DNA of 64,000 nt, taken from the NCBI RefSeq assembly GCF_032118995.1, contig NC_092661.1, forward strand, positions 2,358,501-2,422,500. Direction: 5' to 3'. A program made the position numbers and the translations under genes. The notes below the pieces were generated by a model, which was given only the letters and a program-made list of their open reading frames with translations, made no database searches and was not told where the DNA came from. Positions 1 to 10,970 of this stretch are shown here, in pieces. The DNA is from Asterias amurensis. Its lineage: Eukaryota; Echinodermata; Asteroidea; Forcipulatida; Asteriidae. Positions within the stretch are counted from its first letter, which is position 1. Each line of letters starts with the position of its first letter.

Positions 1-496
1 ATTCATTTTGCTAGCATTTCCTTTTTGTTGAGTGAAATTAAAATAGGTCGTCAAAAAATGAAATTTTCTGCTCGTTTTTCTGCCGCATCGCAGGATTTTT
101 GACCAGCCTACTACATGTAGGTCGACGAACTGCCGAGCCGCGGCCGAGTCGGACTAAACCATTCTGTAAAAGGGGTGTTATGAACCCGTGCGGAAGTGCG
201 TGGACGCTTTATGCGTGAACGGCGGGTATTGTAAACAAACAGCGCCCACGCACTGCCGCACGGGTTCGTAACACCCCTTTCACAGAATGGTTCAGTTTGA
301 CTCGGCCACGGCTCAGCAGTTCGTCGATCTACACGTACATAGTAGGCTGGTTCCCGAATTATAAAGCATTGAGCATATTGAGAAGTCTTAAAATGTGCGA
401 TGCGGCAGAAACACAACAGTGAGTATCGAGCAGAAAATTTCATTTTTTGACGATGTATTTTAATTTCAACTCAACAAAAAGGAAATGCAAGCATTA
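1..496. repeat. Long fold-back element (about 230-bp arms)
   Basis: The left end (CTAGCATTTCCTTTTTGTTG onward) is repeated inverted at 440-496. Pairing continues inward past TGAAATTTTCTGCTCG, CAGCCTACTA, GTCGACGAACTG and ACCATTCTGT to a GC-rich centre at about 225-255 (CGTGGACGC / GCGCCCACG). It looks like a palindromic transposable element. It has no coding capacity; the open frame at 111-443 is a shadow. Confidence 0.85.
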
Positions 497-620
497 TGAA
501 TGTATATTGAGTGTGTGGGGAAAGTTTTGGTAGTGTAGCACAAAAGAAACTTCAGTTATTGCTGGCTAACGGTCGTATAAAACGTTCACCTATCAACGCT
601 GATTTGAAACATGTCTAGCG

Positions 621-1010
621 TTAAAGGAACACGTTGCCTTGGATCGGACGAGTTGGTCAAAACAAAAGCGTTTGTAACCGTTTTTTATATAATGCATATG
701 GTTGGAAAGACGTTTTAAAAGTAGAATACAATGATCCACACAAGTTTGCCTCGAAATTGCATGGTTTTCCTTCTACTGTGCGAACCAACACGGTCGGCCA
801 TTTATGGGAGTCAAAATTTTGACCCCAATAAATGGCCGACGTGTTAGTCGACGAGGTAAAAGGAAAACCACGCAATTTTGAGGTATGTTTGTGTGGATCA
901 TTGTATTCTACTTTTACAACATCTTTCTACCCATATGCATTTTATGAAAAACGGTTACAAACGCTTTTCAAAAACCAACTCGACCGATCCAAGGCAACGT
1001 GTTCCTTTAA
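621..1010. mobile_element. TTAA-bounded palindromic MITE, family I (AAAGGAACACGTTGCC)
   Basis: TTAAAGGAACACGTTGCCTT at the left end is inverted at the right end. The centre folds at GGCCATTTATGGGAGTCAAA. A second full copy is at 53455-53838 and a half copy at about 3575-3735. Short frames inside are read-throughs of the palindrome. Confidence 0.85.
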
Positions 1011-1650
1011 GGAGGCCCAAAATATTAGACCCCTATAAGGCTCACGAGTCATAGTGGTGCATGTGGAAAGGAAAGAAACAAGGAACAATCATCCAATTCC
1101 AATGCTCTCTTTAAAGTTTAATTTATGTTTTAATTAAATCCACTGAATCCTGATGCTTGGCCACAAAATAAAGTCTCTAGGGTCAGCTGCAGCAGACAGC
1201 AGTTAACCACCCCCCCCCCTAAAAAAAAATCAAAGTTTTGACCATTTAAGAGACGAAATTCAATTTGCCAAACTTTGCTTGCATAGGCTTTGAATTTGGT
1301 TGGTGTTTTAAAAATGCCCAGCCAACATTTCTTAAATTAAACATTTAAACTCACACACAGATTTTGATAGATATTGCCAATATTATTGGGTTCATAGATA
1401 GTTAATAAAATACTCTTTATGTAAAAACGAACATTTAGAAGGAATTATCTTACCGAAAACCGAGCGAAGGGATCTCTCTATACCGGTCATATTGTTTAAA
1501 AATTCACGAACATGCGCTGCAATCGAAACGGGTCAACTCGTCATACCCAAAAGTCAACTCGTACCAAGTCAACTCAACTGTGTTTTTAATTATCCCACCA
1601 ACACAAAAATGAGGGCGCTATGCTGGTTTAACGGTGGTATTTTGTTTGCA

Positions 1651-1829
1651 GGGGCCTTTCTCAAACCACGGCTTGGGCTCCGGCTCAGGCTTAGGCTCCG
1701 CGTGCTGTGTACGCAGCTTGCATTTTTTTAACCTGCATTTTGGAGCAGCGCGTATTGCACGGATATCAGCACATTCTCAGCACGCGGAGCCTGAGCCGGA
1801 GCCATAGCCGTGGTTTGAGAAAGGCCCCA
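1651..1829. repeat. Palindromic element, GGGGCCTTTCTCAAACC ends
   Basis: GGGCCTTTCTCAAACCACGG at 1651 is inverted at 1810-1829, and GGCTCCGGCTCAGGCTTAGG pairs with the region around 1785. GC-rich arms of about 60 bp surround an unpaired middle. Confidence 0.75.
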
Positions 1830-1850
1830 GGTGAAAAATTAACGGTTGTG

Positions 1851-2050
1851 TTAAATACCGCCCTCTTACGTGTGGACAACTGCTGCTTTATGATTGGTCT
1901 GTTACGCGTAAGCTAATAACCAAGCTTTATGATTGGTCTGTTGCGCGTAAGTTAAATACCGCCCTCTTACGTGTGGACAACTGCTGCTTTATGATTGGTC
2001 TGTTGCGCGTAAGTTAATAACCAAGGTTTATGATTGGCTTTATGATTGGC
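1851..2050. repeat. 101-bp tandem duplication rich in ATGATTGG
   Basis: TTAAATACCGCCCTCTTACG starts units at 1851 and 1952 (period 101). ATGATTGG (inverted CCAAT box) occurs at least five times between about 1890 and 2048, upstream of the CD164-like gene. A G/C homopolymer follows. Confidence 0.85.
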
Positions 2051-2652
2051 CGCCGCCCCCCCCCCCCCGGATGACTGGATGTTGCACTTTTTGAAACTAA
2101 AGAGTAAGGGGGACTCAAAAAATGGGGATGCGAAAAAGGGAGATGGAGAGATAAAATCACCACAACAACACTGCAAGTGATTTAAGAGAGCGGAAATTAT
2201 TGTAGTAGGGCTTCGTCATCCAACAAGGGAAGCATACAGGCTTGATGTTGATGATGGGGGGGGGGGGGGGGTGGGGTGCGTTCGATCTTGGTGATGTGTC
2301 AGATTTTAAAGGGCGCCACCAAACGTTTGCGCAATATGAATCACTTAAAAACCGCGCAATCTCTGCTTGCACTCGACAATTGAAAGGCTAGTCTTGATTT
2401 GCGTCGTTCATTTTGTAAACGTAGTCACTGATAGCAGCAGAAGCTAGACTTGACTTATTATGAGCCTGTTATATTGCGCCCTCTACTGACGATAGTACAA
2501 AAACTAACGTTGCTTATCAAGACTAACATACAGCAAAGTGACACGGCAACATCATCACAGCAAATCGTGTTTTGCAATCATTTTTATCATCACTCGTCAG
2601 TGGATGCTGCAAGCTAGCTGAGGTGTCTTTTTGTCGTTTCAAACAATTCAAG

Positions 2653-2716
2653 ATGATGATGTATTTGAGAATATTCCTTGTTGTTCTGCTGGCAGCATAC
2701 GCTTCGTCTGCCCCTG
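2653..2716 (+). CDS. CD164: CD164-like exon 1: signal peptide
   Basis: Encodes residues 1-21 plus one base. Three consecutive ATG codons open the frame; the first (2653) follows an in-context A at -3 and is chosen. The hydrophobic core is LRIFLVVLLAA, with likely cleavage after ASSA. The donor is G|GTAAAT at 2717. Confidence 0.85.
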
Positions 2717-5700
2717 GTAAATACTTGTTGTTTTTAAAATCATTTCTTTCTATCAGTTTGAAGTTTCATGCCCAACCAAGTCGTTCATTCATTTCTTGGA
2801 TATTTTGTGGGTTGAATGATTAAAATTTCGAAACAACTTTGATTTGTCATTACAATTTTTGCATTTGATTTATTCTTTATTGAGTTTGACAATGTAATAA
2901 AGCTCTGTGCATGGTAACAATTAAAACATGAATGAAGTAGAAGTTACATAACAACATTGCATTCATTAAATTTATAATTATTATTATTTTTTTTTTATTA
3001 ATTAGGCCTAATAAAAAAAAGTAATATTAATTAATTAATTAAATGGTTACACACGACGTCTGCCGTTGACACGTATCTTGCCTGTCATTCTGTTCATTGT
3101 TACATTGCATTGTTAAGAGCATTAACGATAACGAATGAATCAACTACCTCGGCTCGGTCCATTATGACTAATGACAAATGAATGAATGAGTCATCTATGA
3201 TCTGGGGGATACATGTATGGAAATACAATTGTTATTCTAATTTTAGCTCCTTACAAAAAATGCAATCAATTATCATGTTTGCTAGATTCCCTCAGCTATA
3301 TGAAAGAAGTACTGGCAGTGGCAGTAGGGATTCCAGCGAATCGCCACTGTTTTGGGAACAAAATCAGTCCCCGTTGGTGAACATCCAAACATGCATAAAA
3401 ACAAACCTGTGAAATTTTGAATCAATTGGTCATCAAATTCGCAAGAGAATAATGAAAGATAAAAACACCTCTTGTTGCATTAATTACTTTGTCTGATGCA
3501 TGCGCAATAAAAGGCTTTAGTTATACTTGAAGTCTTTTGTTATTTGAGCGAAAAATTACGGTGTTAGTTCGCAAAGTAAACATGGTAAAGGAAAACCACG
3601 TAATTTCGAGGAAAAATTGTGCAGATCATTGTATTCTACTTTTAAATTATCTTTCTAACCATGCAATTATAACAAACATACTAACGCTTTTCAAAGACCA
3701 TCTCAACCGTTCGAAGGCAACGTGTTCCTTTAACTCTTTGTGAAATCCACCCCTGGACACTTGGTTGTTACTCAAAATAATTGTTAGCATAAAAACATAC
3801 TTGGTAACGATCAATGGAGAGCTGTTGATAGTATAGCATGTATTCTGAGGAACAGCTCCCTCTGAAGTGACGTAGTTTTTTGAGAAAGAAGGGATTAATC
3901 ACTCAACAAAGACTTCAGGCTTGAAGCCTTTTATTAGGCATCTGAAATCACTCAAAGTAATAATACAAAAAGGGTGTTCTATCGATCTTTCTTCTTTCAT
4001 TTTCCTCTTGCGAATTTGATAACCAATTTAGCCCAAATTTTCACGTTTTTTTTTTTTTTTTACTGCATCATTATACATGTAGGCCTAATGTTGGGATACA
4101 CCAAGTGAGAATACTGGGCCCAATTTCATGGCTCTGCTTACTGCCGAATTCTGTGCTTACGATCAAGATTCCCCGCTTACGTGCAAGCGCCGAATTTCTG
4201 CGCTAGCCTTGTAAGCGTAGAATGCCTAGTTATGTGGAGTACGCACGCGCAGAAGCCAAAACTCGCTGCTAACCTGTGAAATACGTTAGCCGTAAGCACA
4301 GAATTCCCTGCTTCCGTAAGCGCCGATGCTGTGCTTACGGTATTAAAGGGACACACCGGCCGAATTGGGCTATTTGGGCTACAAAATATACTAAGATATG
4401 ACTTCAACGGTCTTTTAGGAATGAAGAAGAACAGTCCTTAAAATAAATCATCAAATTTAGCCGTTTTTGAGCATTTTAAGACAAAAACGCAGGTCGCGTG
4501 ATTGTTCTAACCAAAAAGTGGTACAAACAATCACGTGACCTTCCGGGTTAGTTTTACTTTCAGCCGTCTAAAAGTAACTTACTAAACCAAATTTAAATCT
4601 TTTTTTTACAAAATTATTTACGAATAATTGACGAAAAAGATCATGTATTCAAATTATCGCTACAAAATGTAAATAATGGTGAAAAATCTAACATAAGATT
4701 CACATTCAAAGAGTCCGTGTAACGGAAGCTTGTTATATGGCCGCTTTGGGTTTTTTAAATCATTTTTCGCTAAATACGTGACATTTTGATGATTTTTTTT
4801 ACAGCAACCATCTATAAAAACATTATTTATGATTCTACACCCCTAAATTGCGTAAACGGTGAGCCGGTGTGTCCCTTTAAAGCAGAGCCATGAAATTGGG
4901 CCCTGGTCATTGACAATTACATAAACCTGTCCAGTGCTTTTAAACACTTAAATGTCACCTCAATTAGCATAATTGCCTCAGCCTTAGGCTGAACATGACC
5001 CAAAGTACCCGCTACAAAAGCATCTGTCAATTGGTTCAAACCCTCTCGGTGGGAAAATCCGATTAACCTCGCAAGATGAGATGGTAGAGTAAACAGTGAT
5101 GGATCAGAAAGTAATTAGTGTCTTAATTCTAAGTGAAGTTGAGTTGAAGTTAATTTGCGATGATCTTGAACGGCAAGCCAGCATTTTCTTTTCTTCTTTC
5201 CAACTCCCAGATTTTCTAAAGAGGGGCTCTAAGATGAGAGTTTAAGATCAAATTAATTTTTGTGGGTGCACTATTTTTTCAATTGTGTAGGGTTTAAAAA
5301 AAAGAGTAGAGTGTTACAATTGGGATTGCCTAGTGTGATATCCAGAAGGACCAAGCTCGTCATTTCACTAGTCCCAGTCCATAATGTAAGGGGTCCGTTC
5401 ACAATTATCAACATTTTCACGAGCGTACAAACCGTACGCTGGGGGGGGGGAGGGGGTTCATGCCCGCCGTACGCTTTTTAATTTTTTTTAATGTCGATCT
5501 GTTTTCTCGCTCGTCGCCACATTTGTTAATGTTTTTTGCATTGTAAAAAGGCTTCAGTTATTTGATAATTTAGGAAAAAATACAAATAGCGTAATAAAAC
5601 ATTTATTATATATCTGTTTCCATTATATATAAAAAAAAAGGATTACAGTTTAAAATGGTAATAAGCTCTTTTAAAAATGTAGTGTTCCCAAACCGCGATT

Positions 5701-8700
5701 GCAAATTATTGCGCAAAGCCCCTTCCGTTCCCTAGATGAAGACTTGTTTGAAAACAAAATCAACATTTTTTTCGTACACTTTTAAGGGGGAGGGAGGGGG
5801 CCTTGAAAAAGTGTACGGTTTGTATGCTCGTGAAACAAATCACCTGGGGCATCTTTACAACATTTCAACTGTCTAATGTTTTGTTGCATTTAGCAGGTTC
5901 TCATTTCAACTGTGTTTAAGATTGTTGCACTCTGTATTTTTGCCAGGTGTCTAGACACAACCCAGTGGGGGTCAGGGATGTACTTGAACATGTATGATTG
6001 TTTTGTAGCCATGGTCGACCCACAGTGTGTAGTACAAAAACCTTCTACACTATGTCACTTATAAAGTGTCAAAGTCTAAAGTCCAGGCTAAATCAAAGCG
6101 GATACAAAACGTCAGAACAAATAAGCTTAGGCCCCCTACATTGTACATGTTTACAATGAAACTTTCTCATTATGTCGGTCATTATGTCTTTTTACATTAT
6201 TACATATTGTTGAAAGGAGAATTACGTACGCTTTTGAATACCAAATTTGCTTCTATAAACCTTTTTGGTTGTACATGTGGAATTTTTATTTTTTATTTTC
6301 ATCAGTCCGGCCTTTAGTGTGTGTCCTCTGTCTGTGTGTGACTTTATTAAATTTGTGAAGAGATTAAACGTGTTAAATCGATAAAACAAAGTATTTGAAT
6401 CAAATTTCACCAAAGTCCATAATTTTTTTTTTATTTCTTCCAATCTGACAGCTCTTTTTAATTTTGTTTTATACCAGCACCAATAATCTTCTGGTGAAAT
6501 ATTTCAGCGCCGAGAACTTTTAATGTAAAATTTTGCATCCCTCTCAGGTCCCAAGATCGCAGTAGAGAGGTCTTAAGGCCCGGTCACACAGGCCCCGATA
6601 ACGAGAACAAAAACAATAACGATAAAATTGCACGCCCTCGATTCGTTGAATGAGCGTGGGCGTATTCTGCGTGGAGCAATTCAACCAATCGTGAGAGGCA
6701 TTTTTATCGTTATCGTTTTCGTTCTCGTTATCGGGGCCTGTGTGACCTGGCCTTTAATCTTGGTCTTAACTGAGTGGTATTGACTACAGCACATTCCACC
6801 ATGTTATGAACCATTAATAACTTTGAGAGAGTTTTTTTGTCTAAACTATAATTTGTTAATTTTTTTTATTGCAGTAAATAATGGAACAGAACCAAATGAA
6901 GATCTGGGTGTTTCCCCAACAGTGACGAACCCAGCAGTAACAACTGGTTAGTAAAAAAACTAGTCTTCACAGTTGGTGTATCTCAACATGCATAAAAAAA
7001 ATTTGAGCTCAATCAGTTGTCGAAGTTGCGAGATAATAATGAAAAAAAAAAAAAAAAAACTTGTCATACTAAGTTGTGTCCTTTCTGATGCTTGATTTCG
7101 AGACCTCAAATTCTAAACTTGGTCTCGAAATCAAATTCGTGGAAAAATACTTCTTTCTCGAAAACTATGGGCCTTCAGAGGGAGCCGTTTCTCACAATGT
7201 TTTATACTATCAACCTCTCCCCATTACTCGTCACCAAGAAAGGTTTTATGCTAATAATTATTTTGAGTAATAACCAATAGTGTCCACTGCCTTTAAGCCC
7301 TACACATATCATGTAGCCTGGGCATGTGATGTCCGTGCAAACGGACAATTTCTAATGAGTGCAGTTTTAGTCATTTGTCTACGTGTGTATACAACAAGCC
7401 TACAATGTTTATTTTAAGCATTGCCATTTAGAGTTTGGCCATGTGAATATTAACCTCCAATTCCATTAATAGGTTGGACACACTGGATTGCGTGGGAGAC
7501 GACAGGAAATGTGCGACAACAATCGGTGTCCGACCCCAATCAATATTCTGTACTAGTGCATAAATTTAAACTATCCGTGTGCACCTGTTATCACTCAATA
7601 AGAAAACAGATGGTTGGGTGGTTTTTCATTTGCATTGTTTTATCAATTTTACGTTCCTCACGTGATAACTCTTAAGTTTGACAGATTCCAATTTCATTGA
7701 GAAAAATCAGTGGTTGCCAGAGCAGAAAACTCTAGGGTGAATGTACGATTGTAATAATAATAATAATAATAATATCAAAGTCTTAGGTACAACAAGGTAC
7801 TCAAGGTGCTGAGTAATATACAAACTTTCAGAAAGATAGGTTATTGAATTGATGAATTCTGAGACCCAATCAAGCAGGTCTGACACACTGGTGGTACATT
7901 TACCATTAAAACAGTTGAAGAAAAGACAGAGGCTCAGACCTATATGATGGGGAAGAGGTTGTAACGTTGATCCCAACACTTCACAAGACTTGTGGACAAG
8001 TCGTTAAAATGGTCTGTCGCATTGAAATAGTGGGGTCAAGTTGGTGGCGTAATGATTCAGGTTTACGCAATAGAATACTGCTTTTGCGAAATTGCTGCTG
8101 CTCTCGTGTGAAACTGCTGGCTACCAACGACTACTAAATTGGACTGTAGTCGTGAGTTCAGTATTCTCGCTGGGGTCAGCGGTCTCGTGAGAATTCTGCA
8201 AGTATTGCGGGAATCGCAGCGGAAATGCAGAGAGAGTCAGAATGTTATCACCGCGACAGACATTTAACGGCTTGTACACAAGTCTAACACTTCACCAATA
8301 TAATTCTAAACATCTTATTTTTTCTATTTCAGTGGGTGTTTCCCCAGAACCAAATAAAGGATCATCAGCTGCCCCAGTGGATGTGCCAACTGATACAACT
8401 GTAGCAGCGCCGACAGATGCCACCGCAGCAGTCACAACTGTAAAAGCTGGTAAGTTACTGTTTTCATGGTGGAGAGCACGTCACGTGGGGGTGTTAATAC
8501 CTTTGATCTTGACTAGTGTTTATAACCAGTTGTGAGCGGGACAGTTTCTTTATTCCTATTGGTCGAGAGCAACAGCTGGAACACATGTGCCACATCACGG
8601 GATACGCGTGACGCTCGACGCGCATAGCAATCTCCTTATAAGGAGTTGTTTACCCGAGGGTCTTACCATTTCATAGCTGGAGGGGTGTTATTATTATTAT

Positions 8701-10552
8701 TATTATTATTATTTATTTGGCCAAGATTTCAACAAACAGTACAAGATACAATATTACCGTACTAAAGAAATATAACAGAATAAGAAACAATGAATGTAAA
8801 CTTATGACACCTAGAACAATTGTAAACCAATGATTGAATGAGACAGAGCACTGGCAATCAAGCAAGACAATTATAAAAACAGACAGGACAAGCCCATTCT
8901 AAGATGGCCAGGATTAATCAAAGTGAGCCTAACCACTGTGACTCGGAAGCCTATCAATCCAATCTTAAAATGGGAATAGAATCTTTAACAAACATTTAAA
9001 AACAGTAAAGATAAACTTTGGAAAATATAATAAATATTAAGAACAAAATAAATATGTATATGTTAGGAAAAACCTATTTATTTGTAGCAAGATTATTTGG
9101 AAGTGCACATTTGAGTTTAAAAAAGGCTGACCTTAAAACAATGAACAAATGAGGAAATAAAAATATAGAAATTAAGAAAAGGGCTAATCTTTATCAACAG
9201 ATAAATTAAAAACAATTTGGAAAAACTCTACAGGTTCTGGAAGTGCTGACACAGGTATCTTTTAAAACAATTGTATGAATTGAGGGTGAGGGAGTTGCAG
9301 ATATTTGTTGGCAGACCGCTCTAAACACGAGGGAAAGAATGAATTGAAGTGTTTTTTAGGCTGAGGGTTCTAGCATACAAATGGTTGAATACAAGTGTAT
9401 CGATGTGTCGGGTATTGACAGAGGTATTCAAGTTGATGATGGGACAATAAATTAAACCAAATAAACAACTAGTGGTGAATTGCACAATGAGTCTTTGTCG
9501 TCTGGATTCAAGCGTTTGCCAGTTTAGAGTTTTGAGTCTTGAAACAATTGAGTGTTGAAACAATTGAACAATTATAATTTTTGCATTTATTTAACTTTTT
9601 GACCAAAAAGTGTTGATGTTAAACACCAAGTAGACAACATTCTATAAACCTTGTGTCAATAAGCCATTTGCATGTCAGATTTGAATATTGTCTGGTACAA
9701 TGACGTGCTTGATCTCAAGTTACCACTTCAATTGGAATTCCTCAGTCTATCGACAGTTGCTATGTCACATGATGAGGGGCAAGCTTTTGCTTAGTTACAT
9801 AAGAGACGGTGAACACCCGAACACAATTATTCTGAATGGATGTGTATAGCACAATAGTACCAGGGTTTGCTCATCTGGAGGTTGCTATACAAAGGCTTGC
9901 CCTAAACCATTTTGCATAGTCTGGAGAATTCAAATGTAAGCGTTACATTGTGACTAAGCAAGTCATTGTACCAGACATTATTAAAATCTTGCTTATTTAC
10001 GGCGCCTTGAACACCCAGCAGGGTGGATATGTGCGCATTACAAGTCTTATTATTATTTATTATTTATTATTATTTAGCGTCCTTGCCTTTGGCGAAATTT
10101 CAAAAATTTGGGTCCTGAATGACCAATAGTTTTGAGAAAATCTTAGGGAGAAGAACCCTGGTATTGAATAATTTACTTTTCCGGAAACAAAGTGAAATAA
10201 TTTAATTCTTCAACTGTTCCTTTCAGTTACTGATAAACCAGCAACCCTGCCACCAACTACAGCAAAATTAACAACAGGGCCAACAACGGCAGGAAAGCAA
10301 ACCACCCCGATCTCCGACAAAACAACGCCACCCCCAACAACTCCCGCTGCTGGACCAACCGGAAAGGACGTAACCACCGGAAAGGACGTCGTAACAACTG
10401 CATCCCCCGCGACGAAAGAACCTTCCACTCAAAAGTTTGACACGGCCAGTTTTATTGGCGGGATCGTCTTAGGCATTGTAATCGTCGCTATACTCGGGTT
10501 TGCATACAGCTTCTACAAAACTCGACGGGACAAGAACTACCACACTCTTTAA
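2653..10552 (+). CDS. CD164: CD164/endolyn-like sialomucin, whole gene (4 coding exons)
   Basis: Joining 2653-2716, 6875-6946, 8333-8449 and 10227-10552 gives 579 nt, 192 residues plus stop. Every junction is GT-AG and every intron is phase 1. Residues 1-20 are a signal peptide (MMMYLRIFLVVLLAAYASSA). Residues 22-154 are a Thr/Pro/Ser/Ala-rich stalk with one N-glycosylation sequon, N24-G-T. A membrane helix lies at about 159-180, then a short basic tail ending in NYHTL. The run FDTASFIGGIV before the helix and the final NYHTL match the CD164 family, where YHTL is a Yxx-phi lysosome/endosome sorting signal. Expected role: a heavily O-glycosylated type I membrane protein cycling between the surface and endolysosomes. 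Oddity: the stalk has no cysteine, whereas vertebrate CD164 has a Cys-rich block between mucin segments. The tail makes the family call strong; the stalk itself is uninformative. Confidence 0.88.
3420..4080. repeat. Degraded MITE remnants in CD164 intron 1
   Basis: 3420-3740 resembles halves of families A and I. 3755-4080 resembles the inverted orientation of family A (TACTCAAAATAATTGTTAGCAT, GGAACAGCTCCCTCTGAAGT). Ends are eroded, so boundaries are approximate. Confidence 0.55.
4116..4903. mobile_element. GGGCCCAATTTCATGG palindromic MITE (family D), split by another element
   Basis: It starts GGGCCCAATTTCATGGCTCT and ends with the inverse. Other copies are at 33924-34166 and 40823-41072. 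Without the insert at 4343-4880 this copy would be about 250 bp, like the copy at 40823. Confidence 0.85.
4343..4880. mobile_element. TTAA-ended palindromic element (family E) nested in family D
   Basis: 538 bp from TTAAAGGGACACACCGG to CCGGTGTGTCCCTTTAA. It lies inside CTTACGGTA/AGCAGAG of family D, so it is the younger insertion. No open frame of note. Confidence 0.82.
5390..5840. repeat. Inverted-repeat element with GCGTACAAACCGTACGC ends
   Basis: CACGAGCGTACAAACCGTACG at about 5418 is matched inverted by GTGTACGGTTTGTATGCTCGTG at 5813-5834. Both ends have G-runs. The interior is A/T-rich and unpaired by eye. Confidence 0.5.
6572..6757. repeat. Perfectly palindromic short element in CD164 intron 1
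   Basis: AAGGCCCGGTCACACAGGCC followed by CCGATAACGAGAACAAAAAC is inverted at 6705-6757. Arms are about 55 bp with the centre unpaired. It ends 117 bp before exon 2. Confidence 0.82.
6875..6946 (+). CDS. CD164: CD164-like exon 2: mucin cassette
   Basis: 72 nt, phase 1 to phase 1, so it can be skipped without a frame change. The acceptor follows a T-rich tract ending TTGCAG; the donor is G|GTTAGT. Encodes VNNGTEPNEDLGVSPTVTN then PAVTT. The sequon NGT is the only N-glycosylation site seen in the stalk. GVSP is shared with exon 3, suggesting cassette duplication. Confidence 0.85.
6958..7296 (+). mobile_element. Family A MITE lacking its left terminal repeat
   Basis: The sequence is collinear with full copies (for example 19452-19838) from ACTAGTCTTCACAGTTGGTG to the right end CCAATAGTGTCCACTGCCTTTAA. 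It begins 11 nt after the CD164 exon 2 donor, so the left end is deleted or was lost at the splice site. Confidence 0.85.
8333..8449 (+). CDS. CD164: CD164-like exon 3: mucin cassette
   Basis: 117 nt, phase 1 to phase 1. It begins V-GVSPEPNKGSS, echoing GVSPTVTN in exon 2, and continues as an Ala/Thr/Val/Asp-rich O-glycosylation stretch. The acceptor is TCTATTTCAG and the donor G|GTAAGT, both strong. Confidence 0.85.
8690..9570 (-). mobile_element. 5'-truncated LINE (non-LTR retrotransposon) 3' end
   Basis: On the minus strand, 9563-9321 encodes LKTLNWQTLESRRQRLIVQF and on to HSFPRV, the pattern of the C-terminal tail of non-LTR reverse transcriptases (LNW--L--RR--L, then F-PR). A 3' UTR follows, ending in an (AAT)n tract at 8690-8714. 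Only this tail remains. It lies antisense in CD164 intron 3. Confidence 0.68.
10227..10552 (+). CDS. CD164: CD164-like exon 4: Thr/Pro stalk, membrane helix, YHTL tail
   Basis: 326 nt ending in TAA at 10550-10552. The first part is a dense Thr/Pro mucin segment. FDTASFIGGIVLGIVIVAIL starts the membrane region; YKTRRDKNYHTL is the cytosolic tail. The last four residues are the tyrosine-type sorting signal. The 3' UTR probably continues past 11 kb: AATAAA occurs at 11013 and again near 11781. Confidence 0.88.
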
Positions 10553-10794
10553 AGCAAAAGGTATACATTAAAGGTGCAACACACTTTTTTATTTAGTCGG
10601 TAAAGTAGGGGAATGAAATTTGACCTTGAAAAGTATTTTTTGATGAGATGATTTTATTGTTTTTATTTATAATTGTTTTATTACACACCCAAGAGTGCAA
10701 ACATCAATAATGGGATGCGATTAGGAAACTAGAAGAAATATTCAGGTTTTTTTTTCAAAGAAAATATCTTTACAGCTCAAAGTCGCTGAATAAT

Positions 10795-10970
10795 AATTTA
10801 GTTTCAGGTGTGGGATGAAAAACCCTGGATGGGGAAAACCCCACACTATCACAGGTAGGGACTGAAAACGCAATTCACATGCAAGTGTGATGAGTTGGGA
10901 TTCGAACCTGGGGTAAACAGAAATAAAACTGGCCGGGAAAGAAATCACTGAGCCAACCTGATGCCCTGTT
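10795..10970 (-). mobile_element. tRNA-derived SINE in the CD164 3' region
   Basis: Minus-strand sense shows an A-box-like TTGGCTCAGTGATT and a B box GGTTCGAATCC, followed by a body with CAGGGTTTTTCATCCCACAC. The same head type occurs at 17850-18216. Confidence 0.6.

Noticed and set aside
634..1038. Overlapping 60-70 codon frames on both strands
   Set aside because: They are the two arms of a TTAA-bounded palindrome; matching peptides on opposite strands reflect symmetry, not genes.
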